NCBI GenBank assembly: GCA_947478455.1
Contig: CANJWR010000009.1
Span: forward strand, 1-56,185
DNA length: 56,185 bases
From: Beijerinckiaceae bacterium
GTDB taxonomy: Bacteria; Pseudomonadota; Alphaproteobacteria; Rhizobiales; Beijerinckiaceae
Direction: 5' to 3'
In this document: positions 26,330 through 35,855 of the stretch, piece by piece
Position numbering within the stretch: the first letter of the stretch is position 1
Layout: each line of letters opens with the position of its first letter
Program-made: the position numbers and the translations under genes
Notes under the pieces: generated by a model
Databases searched by the model: none
Told to the model about the DNA's origin: nothing
Seen by the model: only the letters and a program-made list of their open reading frames with translations

Positions 26330-27490
26330 ATGAGCCGGCTGGACCATTGTTACAATATCGAGGATTTGCGTCTGGCGGCGATGAAGCGGCTGCCGAAAGG
26401 CGTCTTCGAATATCTCGACAAGGGGACCGAAGACCAGATTTCACTCCGCAACAACCGCCGCGCCTTCGAAGACCTGAAACTGCGCAATCGCGTGCTGGCC
26501 GATGTTTCCGATGTGAAGATGAACTCGGAAATCTTCGGCAAGCCGGTCTCCATGCCCTTCGCAATCGCCCCCACCGGCATTGCGGGCCTGTGCTGGTACG
26601 AGGGCGAGTTCGAGCTGGCGAAAGCCGCCGCAAAGGCCGGCGTGCCGTTCACCCTCGCCACCGGGTCCAACACCAGCATGGAAAAGGTTGCGAAGGAAGC
26701 CGGCGGTCGCCTCTGGTTCCAGCTCTACATGTGGCGCGAGAAGGAACTCTCCTACGAGCTCGTGCGCCGCGCCGCCGACGCCGGTTTCGAGGCGCTGGTC
26801 TGGACCGTCGACATCGGCCACGGCGCCAACCGCGAGCATAATGCCCGCAACGGCTTCTCGACGCCCTATAAAATGAACATGCGCTCTACGTTCGACGTCC
26901 TGCGTCATCCCGAATGGCTCGTGACAGTGCTGGGGAAATATCTCGCCACCACCGGCATGCCGACGCACGAAAATTATCCGGCGAAATACAAGCAATCGAT
27001 CACCGGCAAGCACAAGATCGAAAAGCTTGTACGCGCCGACAAAGTCGGCTGGGCCGATGTCGACAAGCTGCGCGAAATCTGGCCCGGCAAGCTGATCATC
27101 AAGGGCATTCTGCATGCCGAAGACGCGCAGCAAGCGCTGCAACACGGCGTCGACGCCATCGTGGTGTCGAACCACGGCGGCCGGAACATGGATTCAGCGG
27201 ACGCAACGCTCGACGTGCTGCCCGAGATCGTCGAAGCCGTCGGCGGCAAGACAAGCGTGATCGTCGACAGCGGCATCCGGCGTGGCAGCGACATCGTGAA
27301 ATGTTTGGGCCTCGGCGCCGATCTCGTGCTGGCCGGCCGCCCGACGCTTTACGGCGTCGGCGTCGGCGGACAGGCGGGCGCCGAAAAGGCGTTGAAGATC
27401 TTGCGAGACGAGATGAAGCGCACCATGGCTTATCTCGGCAAGCAACGCGTGAGCGAGTTGACGAAAGAGATATTCAAGCCGGTGAGGTGA
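26330..27490 (+). CDS. FMN-dependent alpha-hydroxy-acid oxidase/dehydrogenase
   Basis: A 386-residue FMN enzyme of the L-lactate dehydrogenase / glycolate oxidase family that oxidises 2-hydroxy acids to 2-oxo acids. Active-site residues line up with spinach glycolate oxidase: Tyr28 (VFEYLDKG), Tyr133 (FQLYMWR), Lys258 (LIIKGIL), catalytic His282 and Arg285 in VVSNHGGRNMD. The phosphate-binding end of the barrel is DSGIRRGSDIVK and LAGRPTLYGVGVGG. GGGGGAG precedes the ATG. No transmembrane or cytochrome domain is fused. Substrate could be L-lactate, glycolate, mandelate or a related acid; the RNMD variant (RQLD in many lactate enzymes) gives no clear answer. Confidence 0.92.
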   Translation: MSRLDHCYNIEDLRLAAMKRLPKGVFEYLDKGTEDQISLRNNRRAFEDLKLRNRVLADVSDVKMNSEIFGKPVSMPFAIAPTGIAGLCWYEGEFELAKAAAKAGVPFTLATGSNTSMEKVAKEAGGRLWFQLYMWREKELSYELVRRAADAGFEALVWTVDIGHGANREHNARNGFSTPYKMNMRSTFDVLRHPEWLVTVLGKYLATTGMPTHENYPAKYKQSITGKHKIEKLVRADKVGWADVDKLREIWPGKLIIKGILHAEDAQQALQHGVDAIVVSNHGGRNMDSADATLDVLPEIVEAVGGKTSVIVDSGIRRGSDIVKCLGLGADLVLAGRPTLYGVGVGGQAGAEKALKILRDEMKRTMAYLGKQRVSELTKEIFKPVR

Positions 27491-27507
27491 GGCGGCACCC
27501 CGCAACC

Positions 27508-27594
27508 GTCATGGCCGGGCTTGTCCCGGCCATCTACGACAGCGTGCGCAACGCCCCGCGTCGTGGATGCCCGGCTCAAGGCCCGGCATGACGC
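27508..27594. repeat. Palindromic intergenic repeat (REP/RIME-like)
   Basis: Two inverted repeats form a bipartite element: ATGGCCGGG (27511-27519) with CCCGGCCAT (27525-27533), and an imperfect ATGCCCGG...CCCGGCAT (about 27567-27589). The outer flanks GTCATGG and GCATGACG are also roughly inverted. Elements of this type, with the core GTCATGGCCGGGC and CCCGGCATGACG, are frequent between genes of Bradyrhizobium-like genomes. It lies between the alpha-hydroxy-acid oxidase and the GIY-YIG gene, and could also act as a transcriptional end point. Confidence 0.8.
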
Positions 27595-27601
27595 CGGTAC
27601 A

Positions 27602-27892
27602 TCACGCATTCAGATCTTCATAGAGATCGCGCCAGTCTGGATTTATGTCCAGAATCAGTCTCACCTTCCACGCGCGTGACCAGTGCTTCATGGTCTTCTC
27701 GCGCTGAATGGCCAGTTCAATCTCGTCATGGGCCTCGTACCAGACCAGACGTTTCAATCCGTAACGTTTGGTGAAGCCTTCATGGATTCCGGTGCGATGT
27801 TCCCAGACCCGACGGGCCAGATTATTTGTCACGCCCAGATAGAGCGTGCCGCTCGGCCTGTTGGTCACGATGTAGACATGACCGCCTGTCAT
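27602..27892 (-). CDS. GIY-YIG nuclease family protein
   Basis: A 96-residue stand-alone GIY-YIG domain. The family tyrosines appear as HVYIVTNRPSGTLYLGVT, followed by NNLARRVWEHRTG with the catalytic Arg, and a Glu in the IQREKTMKHWSR segment. Proteins of this length are common in alphaproteobacteria, often in many copies per genome, and their role is unknown; a DNA-repair or mobile-element function is usually guessed. It starts 25 bases after the smc stop and its own stop is eight bases from a palindromic repeat. That pairing is discussed in the findings. Confidence 0.9.
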   Translation of the reverse strand: MTGGHVYIVTNRPSGTLYLGVTNNLARRVWEHRTGIHEGFTKRYGLKRLVWYEAHDEIELAIQREKTMKHWSRAWKVRLILDINPDWRDLYEDLNA

Positions 27893-27917
27893 GCGCCCAC
27901 GTTTTCCTATCCCGACT

Positions 27918-30900
27918 CTACTCCGCCGCCACCATCACTTCGGCTTCCTGCAGATCGACGCTTACCAGCTGGCTCACGCCGCGCTCGGCCATCGTGACGC
28001 CAAACAGGCGATCCATGCGGGCCATAGTGATCGGATTATGTGTGATGGTCACAAAGCGCGTGTCGGTGCGCTTGCGCATTTCTTCCAGCAGATCGCAGAA
28101 ACGCTCGACGTTTGAATCGTCGAGCGGCGCGTCCACTTCGTCCAGCACGCAGATCGGCGACGGATTGGTGAGGAACACCGCGAAGATGAGCGACATGGCG
28201 GTGAGCGCCTGCTCGCCGCCCGACAGCAGCGTCATCGTCTGCGGCTTCTTGCCCGGCGGGCGCGCCAGAATTTCGAGCCCGGCTTCCAGCGGATCGTCGG
28301 ATTCCACAAGCTGCAGTTCCGCTGCGCCGCCGCCGAACAGGCTCGTGAACAATTCCTTGAAGTGATTGTTGACGACCTCGAAGGCGGCCACCAGTCGTTC
28401 GCGGCCTTCGCGATTGAGGTTTTGAATCGCCACGCGCAACTTGCGAATGGCTTCCGTCAGATCGTCGCGCTCGCGCACGAGTTCATCGCGCTTCTTCTCG
28501 ACGTCCGCCAGTTCGTCGTCGGCGCGCAGGTTCACCGCGCCGACGCGCTCGCGATCCTGCTTGAGGCCTTCAAGACGTTTTTCGACTTTCTCGGCTTCCG
28601 GCAGATCGTCGCCGGGCTTCACGCCCGCGAGTTCGGCGACCGCATCGGGATCGCATTCGAGATCGGTCGCGATAGTCTTGATGACCGCATCGCGCCGCGC
28701 CCGCAGACCTTCGACGCGCGACTCGATGCGCGCGCGTTCTTCTCGCACAGACGACATCGCGTCGAGCGACATACGCGCCACGCGATCGGATTCGGCGAGC
28801 ATGGCCTCGGCCTGCGCGCGCTTTTCGGACGCTTCCTTGCGGCCGATTTCGGCGGCGTCAATTTCGTTCATCAGCGCGCGGCGCTTGTCGAGGAACAGCG
28901 ACGGCGCATCGGCGAGCATGACCTGCTCCTCGCGCGCTTCCTCGATGCGGATTTCAAGCGACTCGATCTGGTTGTCGGCCCGGCTGCGGCGCTCGGCCCA
29001 TGAACCGCGCTCCTGAACGATCGCCTCACGACGGCGCACGCGTTGCTCTGCGTCGCGCACGAGGCCCTGCACGGCGGCGCGCGCCTCCGCCGCATCGGCG
29101 CGGCATTGCGCGGTATTCGCGCGGGCGCGCTCAAGCCGGTTCACAAGCTGTTGGGGAGCAGCAAGGCCAGCCATCGCGCCTTCGGCGTCGGTTTTCTTCT
29201 GGCGCGCCTCGTTGCAGTTCTCGGTGAGGCGCGTCTGGGCTTCGGTCAGCGCCGACACGCGCGCGGCGATCTGTGCACGACGGCGCTCGCCTTCAGCGGC
29301 GCGGTCGCGCGCTTCCTGCGCGGCGCGCTGTGTGGCGCGCTGCGCGTTGCGGGCTTCGCCTTCGGCCGCGGCTGCAGCGCGCAATTCCACTTGCGTCTGT
29401 TCGGAGCGTTCCTTGAATTCTTCCGCAGCCTGCCGGGCGATCTCTGCCTCGACGCGCAGATCGACGAGCCGGTTCTTTTCCGCGAGACGTTTGGCGGCGG
29501 GCGTTGGGGCTTCGGCGGCGGCGACAAAGCCGTCCCAGCGCCACAGATCGCCTTCCTTCGACACCAGCCGCTGGCCGACCTTCAAGAGCTTCTGCAAGTG
29601 CGCCCCTTCGGAGCGCACCACAATGCCGATTTGCGAAAGACGCCTCGCCAGCGGGGCCGGAGCGCTGACGAGCGTCGACAGCGGCTCGATGCCGGGCGGC
29701 AGGGCAGGGTCGTTCGACGGATCGCCGATGACCGACCAGTGAGCCGGCGCGGATGCGTTCGTCGAAGCGTCGAGATCGTCGCCCAACGCGGAGCCGAGCG
29801 CCGCCTCATAGCCCTTCTGGACGGTGATTTCTTCCACCACGGGCGGCCACAGATCGCTCGCCGCGGAAGCCAGCAGATTGGTCAGCGTGCGGACTTCGGT
29901 CTCAAGCCGCTGCGCCCGCTTTTCGGCGTCCGCTAACGGGCCGCGGGTGGCGGCCTCGGCTTCGCGCGCCTGCCGATGGCGGTCTTCCGTCTCCATGGCC
30001 CGATCGTCTGCGTCTTCCACGGCGGTTTCTGCCATGGCGGCGGCTTCGGCCAGCGCGAACATATCCTCGTCGCTTGTGGCCTGCGATTTGAGTGCCGTGA
30101 GTTCCTCGCTGACGCGCGCCAGTTCGGTCTCGAAACGCACGAGGCGATGCGCCTCTTCGCGCAACGCAGCTTCCAGCGCAGTGCGGCGCGAATTGAGATC
30201 GGAAATGGCCGCCTGCGCTTCCACAAGCGCTTTTTCGGATTCGCTCAATTTGCCTTCGGCGTCGGCGAGTCTTTCCTTCACCTCGTAATCGTAATCGGCC
30301 GAGGCTTCGGTCTGGGCCTCGATTTCTTCGGCTTCGGCATCGAGTCGCGCCAGCACACCGGCGGCGTCCTCGATCATCGACCTTTCGCGCGCCAGATCGC
30401 CCGCCAGTTGCGCGATGCGGCGCTCAAGTTCGGTCGAGCGGTCGCCGGCGCGTTTTTCTTCGGCGTCGAGCTGCTCGCGCGCGATCACCAGACGCTGCAG
30501 GACAGCGCTCGCCTTGGATTCTTCTTCGCGCAGCGGCGGCAATTGATAGGCTGCGATGGCCTGCAATCGTGCGGCTTCCGCCTGCTGACGGGTGCGTTCG
30601 GCCACATCGCGCACGGCCTGTTCGAGACTGTGTTCGGCCTGCGCCAGTTCTGTGCTGAAACGCTTGAAGCCGATATGCAGTAACAGCGCCTCGTGACGAC
30701 GGATTTCCGCTGCGAGGCCCTTGTAGCGCGAGGCCTGCCGGGCCTGGCGCTTCAGACTCTCGACCTGATCCTCAAGCTGCTGCAGCACATCTTCGAGGCG
30801 CTTCAGATTGTCGTCTGCGCCTTTCAGGCGAAGCTCCGCCTCATGCCGGCGGGAATAAAGGCCCGCAATACCGGCGGCTTCTTCCAGAATGCGGCGGCGC

Positions 30901-31376
30901 TGCTGCGGCTTGGCGGAAATGATCTCGCCGATGCGGTTCTGCCCCACCATGGCGGGCGAGCGCGCGCCCGTGGAGGCGTCGGCGAACAGCAATTGAATAT
31001 CGCGGGCGCGCACTTCCTTGCCGTTGATCCGGTAGGTCGAGCCTTCTTCGCGCTCGATGCGGCGCGTGACTTCAATCAGTTCGGAATCGTTGAAGGCGGC
31101 GGGTGCTGTGCGGTCGGTATTGTCGAGCACCAGTCCGACTTCGGCTGTGTTGCGCGAGGCGCGATTGCCGGAACCTGAGAAAATCACATCGTCCATGCCG
31201 GACGCGCGCATGTTCTTGTAGGAGTTCTCGCCCATGACCCAGCGCATGGCCTCGACAAGATTGGACTTGCCGCAGCCGTTCGGGCCGACGACGCCGGTGA
31301 GACCCGGCTCGATCTGGAATTCGGTCGACTCACAGAAGCTTTTGAAGCCTGTGATCTTGAGCCGGTTGAACTTCAT
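27918..31376 (-). CDS. smc: Chromosome segregation protein SMC
   Basis: The 1152-residue structural-maintenance-of-chromosomes ATPase organises and segregates the nucleoid with ScpA and ScpB. The N-terminal head has [14 protein letters not shown] and Walker [17 protein letters not shown]; two long coiled coils flank a hinge near residues 500-660; the C-terminal head has the signature [19 protein letters not shown] and Walker [22 protein letters not shown] 31376 was chosen since MKFNRLK is the family start; an upstream in-frame start adds 22 unrelated residues. AAGGAG lies ten bases upstream. The order mutY, DUF721, DsbA, smc is conserved in this bacterial order. Confidence 0.98.
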   Translation of the reverse strand: MKFNRLKITGFKSFCESTEFQIEPGLTGVVGPNGCGKSNLVEAMRWVMGENSYKNMRASGMDDVIFSGSGNRASRNTAEVGLVLDNTDRTAPAAFNDSELIEVTRRIEREEGSTYRINGKEVRARDIQLLFADASTGARSPAMVGQNRIGEIISAKPQQRRRILEEAAGIAGLYSRRHEAELRLKGADDNLKRLEDVLQQLEDQVESLKRQARQASRYKGLAAEIRRHEALLLHIGFKRFSTELAQAEHSLEQAVRDVAERTRQQAEAARLQAIAAYQLPPLREEESKASAVLQRLVIAREQLDAEEKRAGDRSTELERRIAQLAGDLARERSMIEDAAGVLARLDAEAEEIEAQTEASADYDYEVKERLADAEGKLSESEKALVEAQAAISDLNSRRTALEAALREEAHRLVRFETELARVSEELTALKSQATSDEDMFALAEAAAMAETAVEDADDRAMETEDRHRQAREAEAATRGPLADAEKRAQRLETEVRTLTNLLASAASDLWPPVVEEITVQKGYEAALGSALGDDLDASTNASAPAHWSVIGDPSNDPALPPGIEPLSTLVSAPAPLARRLSQIGIVVRSEGAHLQKLLKVGQRLVSKEGDLWRWDGFVAAAEAPTPAAKRLAEKNRLVDLRVEAEIARQAAEEFKERSEQTQVELRAAAAAEGEARNAQRATQRAAQEARDRAAEGERRRAQIAARVSALTEAQTRLTENCNEARQKKTDAEGAMAGLAAPQQLVNRLERARANTAQCRADAAEARAAVQGLVRDAEQRVRRREAIVQERGSWAERRSRADNQIESLEIRIEEAREEQVMLADAPSLFLDKRRALMNEIDAAEIGRKEASEKRAQAEAMLAESDRVARMSLDAMSSVREERARIESRVEGLRARRDAVIKTIATDLECDPDAVAELAGVKPGDDLPEAEKVEKRLEGLKQDRERVGAVNLRADDELADVEKKRDELVRERDDLTEAIRKLRVAIQNLNREGRERLVAAFEVVNNHFKELFTSLFGGGAAELQLVESDDPLEAGLEILARPPGKKPQTMTLLSGGEQALTAMSLIFAVFLTNPSPICVLDEVDAPLDDSNVERFCDLLEEMRKRTDTRFVTITHNPITMARMDRLFGVTMAERGVSQLVSVDLQEAEVMVAAE

Positions 31377-31462
31377 GACGAGACGCTCCTTCGCACCGGC
31401 CCCCGCCACCGCGCTGCCTTGCGGCAGCCCCGGGCCCGACACGACACTCTTTCACAGACGCA

Positions 31463-31514
31463 ATCCGGCCCTCCGGGCCGGATGCACGGCTCTGCCACCC
31501 CGCGGGGCGGGGTG
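31463..31514. repeat. Two adjacent perfect hairpins upstream of smc
   Basis: ATCCGGCCC (31463-31471) pairs with GGGCCGGAT (31475-31483) across TCC, and CACCCCGC (31496-31503) pairs with GCGGGGTG (31507-31514) across GGG. Both are perfect. They lie in the 264-base gap between the DsbA-like gene and smc, 87 bases before the smc ATG. Neither is followed by a T-run on the minus strand, so a simple terminator is unlikely; no gene is seen in the gap. Confidence 0.6.
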
Positions 31515-31640
31515 TCGGAAACCATTCGTTAAGCCGTCATAAACCGGGCCGGAACGCAAGATTCGAGCGGGATTTTCCTGTGTGAAACCGGCGCAATATG
31601 GGCTTTCCGGCGATTTTGGAGGGGCCGCCCGCCAATCTCC

Positions 31641-32276
31641 TCACCCTTTCAGCAGGGGCTCCAGAATCTTCCCCAACGCCTCCGGCGACTGCTGGCCGAC
31701 ATATTTCTGGCCGTTCACGAAAAAAGTCGGGGTAGAGACCACGCCGAAACGCTCGGCCGCTACGTCGTGCACGGAATTGACAGCCGTCAGCAGGGCCTCG
31801 TCGCGGATCGCAGCCTGAAAGTCCGCGCCCGTCATGCCCTTTTCCGCCGCCAGCGTCGCCAGTCCGGCCAGCGTATCCTGAACGAACAGCCAGCGGTTCT
31901 GGTTGGCGAAGAGGAAATCGACGATTTCGTCACGCCGTTCGCCGAACCTGCGCGCCACCATGAAGGCCGCGACAGCAAAAGGCTCCAGCGGGAATTCGCG
32001 CAGCGCGAAGCGCACTTTCCCGCTGTTGATATAGTTCTTCTTCAGGTCCGGGAATGTGCGCGCATGGAAAAACGCGCAATGGTTGCAGGTCATCGAAGCG
32101 TATTCGATGATCGTAACCGGCGCGTCAGACGAGCCGAGCCAGATGTCCGGCAAGGCGGCCGGCGCCATCAGCTCCGCCATCGATGGCTCGGCCTCTGCAG
32201 CCCGCAGGGGCGCGGCAAAGCTTGCGGCGGCCCCAACCGCCGCAAGCTTTAGTAACTTCCGTCTTGTCAGTTGCAT
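31641..32276 (-). CDS. DsbA family thioredoxin-fold protein, CNHC active site
   Basis: A 211-residue exported thiol-disulfide protein. The N terminus MQLTRRKLLKLAAVGAAASF is a clear twin-arginine-type signal. The thioredoxin core starts near VTIIEYASMTCNHCAFFHAR, giving a CNHC active site, and the cis-Pro loop is STPTFFVNGQKY. It is a tandem paralogue of the next gene upstream, which has CPHC. Both belong to the DsbA group with the inserted helical domain and may introduce disulfides or assist cytochrome maturation. The 22-base gap to its paralogue suggests one transcript. It precedes smc. Confidence 0.9.
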   Translation of the reverse strand: MQLTRRKLLKLAAVGAAASFAAPLRAAEAEPSMAELMAPAALPDIWLGSSDAPVTIIEYASMTCNHCAFFHARTFPDLKKNYINSGKVRFALREFPLEPFAVAAFMVARRFGERRDEIVDFLFANQNRWLFVQDTLAGLATLAAEKGMTGADFQAAIRDEALLTAVNSVHDVAAERFGVVSTPTFFVNGQKYVGQQSPEALGKILEPLLKG

Positions 32277-32298
32277 CAGACCGGCCAGTCGGCTGGCC

Positions 32299-32967
32299 TC
32301 AGCCCTTCAGGAACGGCGCGAACTGCTTGGCCAGTTCGTCGATGGACGTGTCGCCCGAAACCTTCTTGCCGTTGATGAAGAAGGTTGGGGTGGCGTCGAC
32401 GCCGAACTTCTGCGCGCCGACGTCACGAACCTTGTTGACGTTGTCGTAAAGCGCCTGATCCTTGAGGCAGGTTTCAAACGTGTCCTGCGACATGCCGGTC
32501 TGGCGCACCAGAGTCGAAAGACCCTGGAAGGGCTTGTCCGAGAAGGCCCAGTTCTTCTGTTGGGCGAACAGCAGATCGATCATGGCGGCGCGCTTGTCCG
32601 GGCCGGTGCAGCGCGCGAGCATGAAGCCGGCGGTGGCCAGCGGATCGAAAGGGAACTCGCGCAGCACGAAACGCACCTTGCCGGTCTCGATATATTGCTT
32701 TTTCAGCGCCGGGTACGTCTGGGCGTGGAAGGCCGCACAATGCGGGCAGGTCATGGAGGCATATTCGACCATGGAAATCGGGGCGTCCTTCGAGCCTTCC
32801 CAGATGTCCGGCAGTGCGCCTTCCGCCAGCATCACATCGATCGGGAACGACGAATTCGCCTGCGCCTGCGCCGAGGCCGAAAAGCCCGCCAGCCCGGCGG
32901 CCGTCAGGCCGAGCGCCGCAGCGCCTTCCAGAAAGCGGCGACGGTCGGGGGTCGGATAAGCAGTCAT
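32299..32967 (-). CDS. DsbA family thioredoxin-fold protein, CPHC active site
   Basis: A 222-residue exported thiol oxidase. The N terminus MTAYPTPDRRRFLEGAAALG is twin-arginine-like, with cleavage probably after SASAQAQA. The active site CPHC (EYASMTCPHCAAFHAQ) is the DsbA consensus, and the cis-Pro loop reads ATPTFFINGKKV. AAGGA lies seven bases before ATG 32967; an earlier in-frame start would add 36 residues before the signal. It should oxidise cysteines of periplasmic proteins. Its downstream paralogue has CNHC, so the two may differ in redox potential. Confidence 0.93.
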   Translation of the reverse strand: MTAYPTPDRRRFLEGAAALGLTAAGLAGFSASAQAQANSSFPIDVMLAEGALPDIWEGSKDAPISMVEYASMTCPHCAAFHAQTYPALKKQYIETGKVRFVLREFPFDPLATAGFMLARCTGPDKRAAMIDLLFAQQKNWAFSDKPFQGLSTLVRQTGMSQDTFETCLKDQALYDNVNKVRDVGAQKFGVDATPTFFINGKKVSGDTSIDELAKQFAPFLKG

Positions 32968-33091
32968 GTGTCGTTCCTTGATCAAGCGCCCGACGTTCGG
33001 GCCGGGCGGCGCGGATGTCTGAATATCTGCCGAATTGGGCCGAATGTGGCAAGACACTCGACCTGGCGCAAGCAATTCTGCTGGCCTGTCA

Positions 33092-33607
33092 TCACGTTTT
33101 CGCGCGCGATTTGGTGAAAACCCGCGATCCGAGCCGGGTCAGGGCGGCCCGCAGCGCCTCGTCCTCCACACCGGCTGTCTCCGCTGCGGCCTTTCGGACC
33201 GCGACCGGATCGGCCGGCCCCGGTCTTTGCGGGCGTTTGGCGGCGAGCCCGATGGGCCCCTGCCGGAAGGACAGTTTGCCGAGACAGCGCCAGCCGAGAC
33301 GGGCGTTGATCCGCTCGATCACCAGCGGGGCCAGATGCTGTAGTTCCAAACCGAATCCGCTTTCCACCCGGACGATCAGCGTCGCTGGTTGGGGAGCCTT
33401 GTCGGGCGATTTATCGCGCCCGCGCGGCGGCCATTGCAGGCGCACCGGCTCTGACGCCGCTGCCAGCCGTTCGCCGACGATCTCGCGCCAGTGCATGATG
33501 ATGTCGGTTTCGCCGAAGCCCTGTTTCGCCAGCACGGGATCGATCGCCTTGCCGACAAAATCGGCAAGCGGACGCGACCAAACTTTTTTCGGGCGAGGAG
33601 ACCACAT
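33092..33607 (-). CDS. DUF721 (DciA-like) protein
   Basis: A 171-residue cytoplasmic protein. The DUF721 core includes FGETDIIMHWREIVGERLAA and, after a basic linker, TLIVRVESGFGLELQHLAPL and VIERINARLGW. DUF721 contains DciA, the ancestral loader of the replicative helicase DnaB in bacteria that lack DnaC, so a replication-initiation role is likely. The C-terminal third (about 115-171) is Arg/Ala-rich and probably extended. Its place between mutY/cysteine hydrolase and the DsbA genes matches other Hyphomicrobiales. Function is inferred from family only. Confidence 0.85.
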   Translation of the reverse strand: MWSPRPKKVWSRPLADFVGKAIDPVLAKQGFGETDIIMHWREIVGERLAAASEPVRLQWPPRGRDKSPDKAPQPATLIVRVESGFGLELQHLAPLVIERINARLGWRCLGKLSFRQGPIGLAAKRPQRPGPADPVAVRKAAAETAGVEDEALRAALTRLGSRVFTKSRAKT

Positions 33608-33643
33608 GCCCGCACCCTAGCAGATTTATTGCCGAAGCGGCGA

Positions 33644-34351
33644 CTACTCCGCCGCCGCCTTCGCGCCAGCGTTCTTCGCCATGCAGGCGAGCAGCATGTC
33701 CGTATCCATCACGTCCCCGAAGGTTGTGTAGATCGAGCGCAGCGAGGCGTTATGTTCCTCGTCGTTGGCGGCGGCGTTGCCGTCGCTCACCATCACGACC
33801 TTGTAGTTGAGCATCATGGCGTCGCGAGCAGTGGATTCGCAGCAGACATTCGTCACCGTACCGGTGATCAGCACTGTGTCGATCCCGCGCGCTTTCAGGA
33901 TTGCATCGAGATCCGACGATCCCTGAATGAAGGCGCTGAAGCGATGTTTCTCCACATACAGATCGTCCGACTTCGCATCCATTTTCGGCCAGAGCCGGTA
34001 GCCCTCGCTGCCCCGCGCCAGCGCCGCATAGCGCTTTTCGGCACGGGCGGGCGTGGTGATCGAATGGGCGTTCGACCATGAAACCTTGTCTTCTTCTGTG
34101 CAGACAGTCTGAATCCACACGACTGCGCCGCCATGCGTCCGTACGCCCTCGGCCAGCCGGTTGATGGCCGGCACGATATGCGGGGCCATCTCGCAGGGCG
34201 CATGCGCAACCGGAACCGGCATGAAGGCGTTCTGCATGTCGACAACGATCAGCGCCGTTCTGGCCGGGTCGAGATCGTCGTGAACATGCGCTCGGCCGCG
34301 CCGGACGATCACGCGGTCCACTATGGATTGGGGAAGGTCGATCTTGTGCAT
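33644..34351 (-). CDS. Cysteine hydrolase, isochorismatase family
   Basis: A 235-residue hydrolase of the isochorismatase-like (nicotinamidase / RutB) family. The catalytic triad is visible: Asp in LIVVDMQNAFMP, Lys in YVEKHRFSAF and the nucleophilic Cys in TVTNVCCESTARDA, with a cis-peptide at ITGTVTN. Members cleave amides or carbamates such as ureidoacrylate, biuret or N-carbamoyl compounds; the sequence most resembles the RutB-like branch, but no pyrimidine-degradation genes are nearby. ATG 34351 was chosen from family alignment; a longer upstream frame overlaps mutY. It is divergent from mutY with 20 bases between the start codons. Confidence 0.9.
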   Translation of the reverse strand: MHKIDLPQSIVDRVIVRRGRAHVHDDLDPARTALIVVDMQNAFMPVPVAHAPCEMAPHIVPAINRLAEGVRTHGGAVVWIQTVCTEEDKVSWSNAHSITTPARAEKRYAALARGSEGYRLWPKMDAKSDDLYVEKHRFSAFIQGSSDLDAILKARGIDTVLITGTVTNVCCESTARDAMMLNYKVVMVSDGNAAANDEEHNASLRSIYTTFGDVMDTDMLLACMAKNAGAKAAAE

Positions 34352-34371
34352 GGCGCGCCCCTGTTGCGGGA

Positions 34372-35496
34372 ATGAAGCATCGGCTATCAAGCAATATGCT
34401 AGCCAAATCCAGCAAGCCCGGAAAGCAGAAGCAAGCGCGTCGCCCCTCGCTCGCCGACGAGCTCTTGCGCTGGTATGACCGCCACCGCCGCGTTCTGCCG
34501 TGGCGGGCGCTTCCGGGCGCAACGCCCGATCCCTTCGGCGTGTGGCTGTCCGAGATCATGCTGCAACAGACGACTGTGCCGGCGGTCAAAGCCTATTACG
34601 AAAAATTCCTGATGCTCTGGCCGACAGTCGCCGATCTCGCCGCCGCGCCGGTGGACGATGTGATGAAGGCGTGGGCGGGTCTCGGCTATTATTCGCGCGC
34701 CCGCAATCTGCACGCCTGCGCGATTGCAGTTGTGCGCGACCATGGCGGCCGGTTTCCCGATACGGAAGACGGTCTGCGGGCGCTGCCGGGCATTGGCCCC
34801 TATACGGCCGCCGCCATTGCGTCGATTGCCTTCGGCAAGCGCGCGGTCGTGGTGGACGGCAATGTCGAGCGCGTGGTGACGCGGCTTGAGATGATCGAGG
34901 AGCCGCTGCCGAAGGCCAAGCCGCTCATCAAGTCAGCGACTGACGCGCTGACGCCCGATGCGCGCGCCGGCGATTTCGCGCAGGCCATGATGGATCTGGG
35001 CGCGACCATCTGCACGCCGCGCCGCCCGGCCTGCGCGCTCTGTCCGTTTCGCGAAAACTGCAAGGCGCAGAAGGCCGGCGTTCAGGAATCCTATCCGCGT
35101 AAACTCGCAAAGGCCGAGCGGCCGTCGCGTGCGGGCGCGGCGTTCTTCCTGCGCCGTCGCGACGGCATGGTGCTGGTGCGCACCCGCCCGCCCAAAGGGT
35201 TGCTGGGCGGCATGACGGAAATTCCCGGCACCGTCTGGTCGGCGGATTTTGTGCTGGCCGAGGCGAAATCATCCGCGCCGGTGAAAGCCGACTGGCGGAA
35301 ACTGTCCGGCCATGTCGAGCATATGTTCACGCATTTTGCGCTCAGGCTCACGGTGTTTGCGGCGGAAATCGACAAGTCCGCCGCGCCGCCCGAAGGCTAT
35401 CGGTGGGAGCCGGATTCCACGCTCGACGGCGAGGCGCTGCCGAGCGTCATGCGCAAGATTGTGGCCCATGCGCGGGCGTCTTTTGCAAAACGCTGA
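34372..35496 (+). CDS. mutY: A/G-specific adenine glycosylase
   Basis: MutY removes adenine mispaired with 8-oxoguanine. The 374-residue protein has the catalytic Glu in SEIMLQQTTV, the helix-hairpin-helix LPGIGPYTAAAIASIAFG with catalytic Asp in VVDGNVERV, and the iron-sulfur ligands spaced C-X6-C-X2-C-X5-C (CTPRRPACALCPFRENC). The C-terminal Nudix-like domain that recognises 8-oxoG follows (about 235-365; KLSGHVEHMFTHFAL). ATG 34372 is used; ATG 34396 is an alternative start that removes eight residues. It is divergent from the cysteine hydrolase and convergent with a small membrane-protein gene. Confidence 0.97.
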   Translation: MKHRLSSNMLAKSSKPGKQKQARRPSLADELLRWYDRHRRVLPWRALPGATPDPFGVWLSEIMLQQTTVPAVKAYYEKFLMLWPTVADLAAAPVDDVMKAWAGLGYYSRARNLHACAIAVVRDHGGRFPDTEDGLRALPGIGPYTAAAIASIAFGKRAVVVDGNVERVVTRLEMIEEPLPKAKPLIKSATDALTPDARAGDFAQAMMDLGATICTPRRPACALCPFRENCKAQKAGVQESYPRKLAKAERPSRAGAAFFLRRRDGMVLVRTRPPKGLLGGMTEIPGTVWSADFVLAEAKSSAPVKADWRKLSGHVEHMFTHFALRLTVFAAEIDKSAAPPEGYRWEPDSTLDGEALPSVMRKIVAHARASFAKR

Positions 35497-35501
35497 AAAA
35501 C

Positions 35502-35693
35502 CTAGTGGCTGTCCGGCTTCGACGGTCCCTGCGACTCGAAAGCCTCCAGTGAGCCGACCGCAACCGTGGCCGAAACCGCTGCCAGCGCCAGAAGCGCGCT
35601 GCGCGGGCCGTCGCCGATATTGACCCACGAGCCGAAGCCGATCAGGGCAGAGACGGCGGAGGTGAAGGCGGAAACAAAAACGCAGATGATCAT
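35502..35693 (-). CDS. Small two-helix membrane protein, unknown
   Basis: A 63-residue frame with two hydrophobic segments (IICVFVSAFTSAVSALIGFG, and SALLALAAVSATVAVGSLEA) separated by a short polar loop. The C terminus is polar and probably cytoplasmic. ATG 35693 was chosen as it directly precedes the first helix, but the ribosome binding site is poor; in-frame starts at 35753 and 35786 give 83 or 94 residues. It ends five bases from the convergent mutY stop. I do not recognise the family; coding status rests on the membrane-like pattern and the lack of any other gene here. Confidence 0.45.
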   Translation of the reverse strand: MIICVFVSAFTSAVSALIGFGSWVNIGDGPRSALLALAAVSATVAVGSLEAFESQGPSKPDSH

Positions 35694-35855
35694 GGCTCTT
35701 TGCGCATCCGATGGTCGGGGAGGAAGCTGGCAGGATTTGTGCCGCGCTTTCATCCCTCGATGGTCGGACCATGGGGCAATGCACATGAACGCAGAATGAC
35801 TGCACCGTGACGGGGAAAAATTTTCGGGGGTGGGGCAGACGAGCGTCAGTCAGAA

